Source: Chitinispirillaceae bacterium (GTDB lineage Bacteria; Fibrobacterota; Chitinivibrionia; Chitinivibrionales; Chitinispirillaceae). From it: a stretch of DNA of 6,543 nucleotides. Positions 6,117 to 6,543 of the stretch are shown piece after piece. The position numbers and the translations under genes were made by a program. The stretch lies in NCBI GenBank assembly GCA_016926315.1, contig JAFGOU010000183.1, positions 1-6,543 on the forward strand, given 5' to 3'. Numbering within the stretch: position 1 is the first letter of the stretch; each line of letters opens with the position of its first letter. The notes under the pieces were generated by a model. It made no database searches. It was not told the origin of the DNA and worked only from the letters and a program-made list of their open reading frames with translations.

Positions 6117-6543
6117 TCAACGAGTTACCCCCGCTGTTGCATATATGACCATCTCGTTTCTCACCCGCGGTATGAGGCGCGGGGCGACGGAGAGCGACGA
6201 TATCTTCGCGTCGAGCAGCTTCTCCGGCATGCCCTCAAGGCCTGCCATCTCGCCGCAGATGGAGAGCGGTTTGCCGAGCTCCCGGGCGATTGCGCTGAGC
6301 TGGCGCAGGAAGATCCAGAGCGCCGGATGGTCGGGGTTGTACTCCTGGGAGACCATTTCGTTGTCGCGGTCCATGGCGAACAGGTACTGGATAAGGTCGT
6401 TCGAGCCGATGCTCGCGAAATCTATCTTTTTCAGGATCTCGCGCGCCTGGAGGAACGCGCTCGGCACTTCGAACATGGCGCCGAACTCGATATTCGCACT
6501 GTCGTGGGAAGCGCCGGCGAGCGCTCCGCGAGCCCGGTCGATG
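6117..6543 (-). CDS. PEP-protein phosphotransferase (PTS enzyme I / EI-Ntr type), C-terminal part
   Basis: The frame runs on the - strand from beyond the right edge to a TGA at 6117-6119, showing about 141 residues of the PEP-binding TIM-barrel domain. The full enzyme takes phosphate from phosphoenolpyruvate onto a histidine and passes it to HPr or NPr. Visible family motifs, in order, are 'ANIEFGAMFEVPSAF' (barrel strand with the Glu of the PEP site), 'DFASIGSNDLIQYLFAMDRDN' (Asn, Asp and Arg of the active site), and 'LSICGEMAG' with the catalytic cysteine equivalent to E. coli EI Cys502. The last is followed by 'SSLSVAPRLIPRVRNEM'. 'QYLFAMDRDN' and 'HPAL' look slightly more like PtsP (nitrogen PTS) than PtsI, but the diagnostic N-terminal GAF or HPr regions lie outside the window. 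Only about 39 residues follow CGEMAG, against about 68 in E. coli EI, so the terminal helices are short. An ATG at 6474-6476 is internal, not the start. Confidence 0.9.
   Translation of the reverse strand, partial: IDRARGALAGASHDSANIEFGAMFEVPSAFLQAREILKKIDFASIGSNDLIQYLFAMDRDNEMVSQEYNPDHPALWIFLRQLSAIARELGKPLSICGEMAGLEGMPEKLLDAKISSLSVAPRLIPRVRNEMVIYATAGVTR

Overview
The window looks like a piece of a GC-rich bacterial chromosome, most plausibly from the Fibrobacterota (Fibrobacter, Chitinispirillum or a relative). The strongest clue is the 939-residue protein at 3176-5995. Its length and domain order resemble the Fibrobacter succinogenes paralogous family TIGR02171 (large, often lipoprotein, function unknown). 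That match is from memory of the family, not from a search, so the phylum call is an inference. No phage, transposon, CRISPR, tRNA or rRNA signal was seen.

Layout. At the left edge (1-303, +) is the C-terminal end of an unrecognised, probably exported protein. A 184-base gap (304-487) follows. It holds a good sigma-70-type promoter (TTGAGA, 17 bp, TATATT) and a strong hairpin just before the next start codon. Next comes a tightly packed three-gene run on the + strand (488-3038): a DedA-family membrane protein, a five-helix membrane protein with a bacterial PH-like insert, and a tRNA-dihydrouridine synthase. Neighbouring genes overlap by 1 and 4 bases, so they are almost certainly co-transcribed and translationally coupled. 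A 137-base AT-richer gap then leads to the large TIGR02171-like gene (3176-5995, +). This gene combines a formylglycine-generating-enzyme-like fold lacking the catalytic cysteines, a WD40/TolB-like propeller and an SGNH-hydrolase-like C-terminal domain. A convergent 121-base gap separates it from the 3' end of a PEP-protein phosphotransferase gene (ptsP/ptsI type) on the - strand, which runs off the right edge.

How the parts fit. The operon pairs envelope lipid functions (DedA carriers move undecaprenyl phosphate or other lipids; the PH-like protein is membrane-bound and of unknown role) with a tRNA modification enzyme, and no shared pathway is evident. The large protein is probably a separate transcription unit acting outside the cytoplasmic membrane. 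The phosphotransferase fragment belongs to the sugar or nitrogen PTS. No complete novel multi-gene system is visible. The most interesting item is the three-domain protein with a catalytically dead FGE fold and a plausible SGNH active site.
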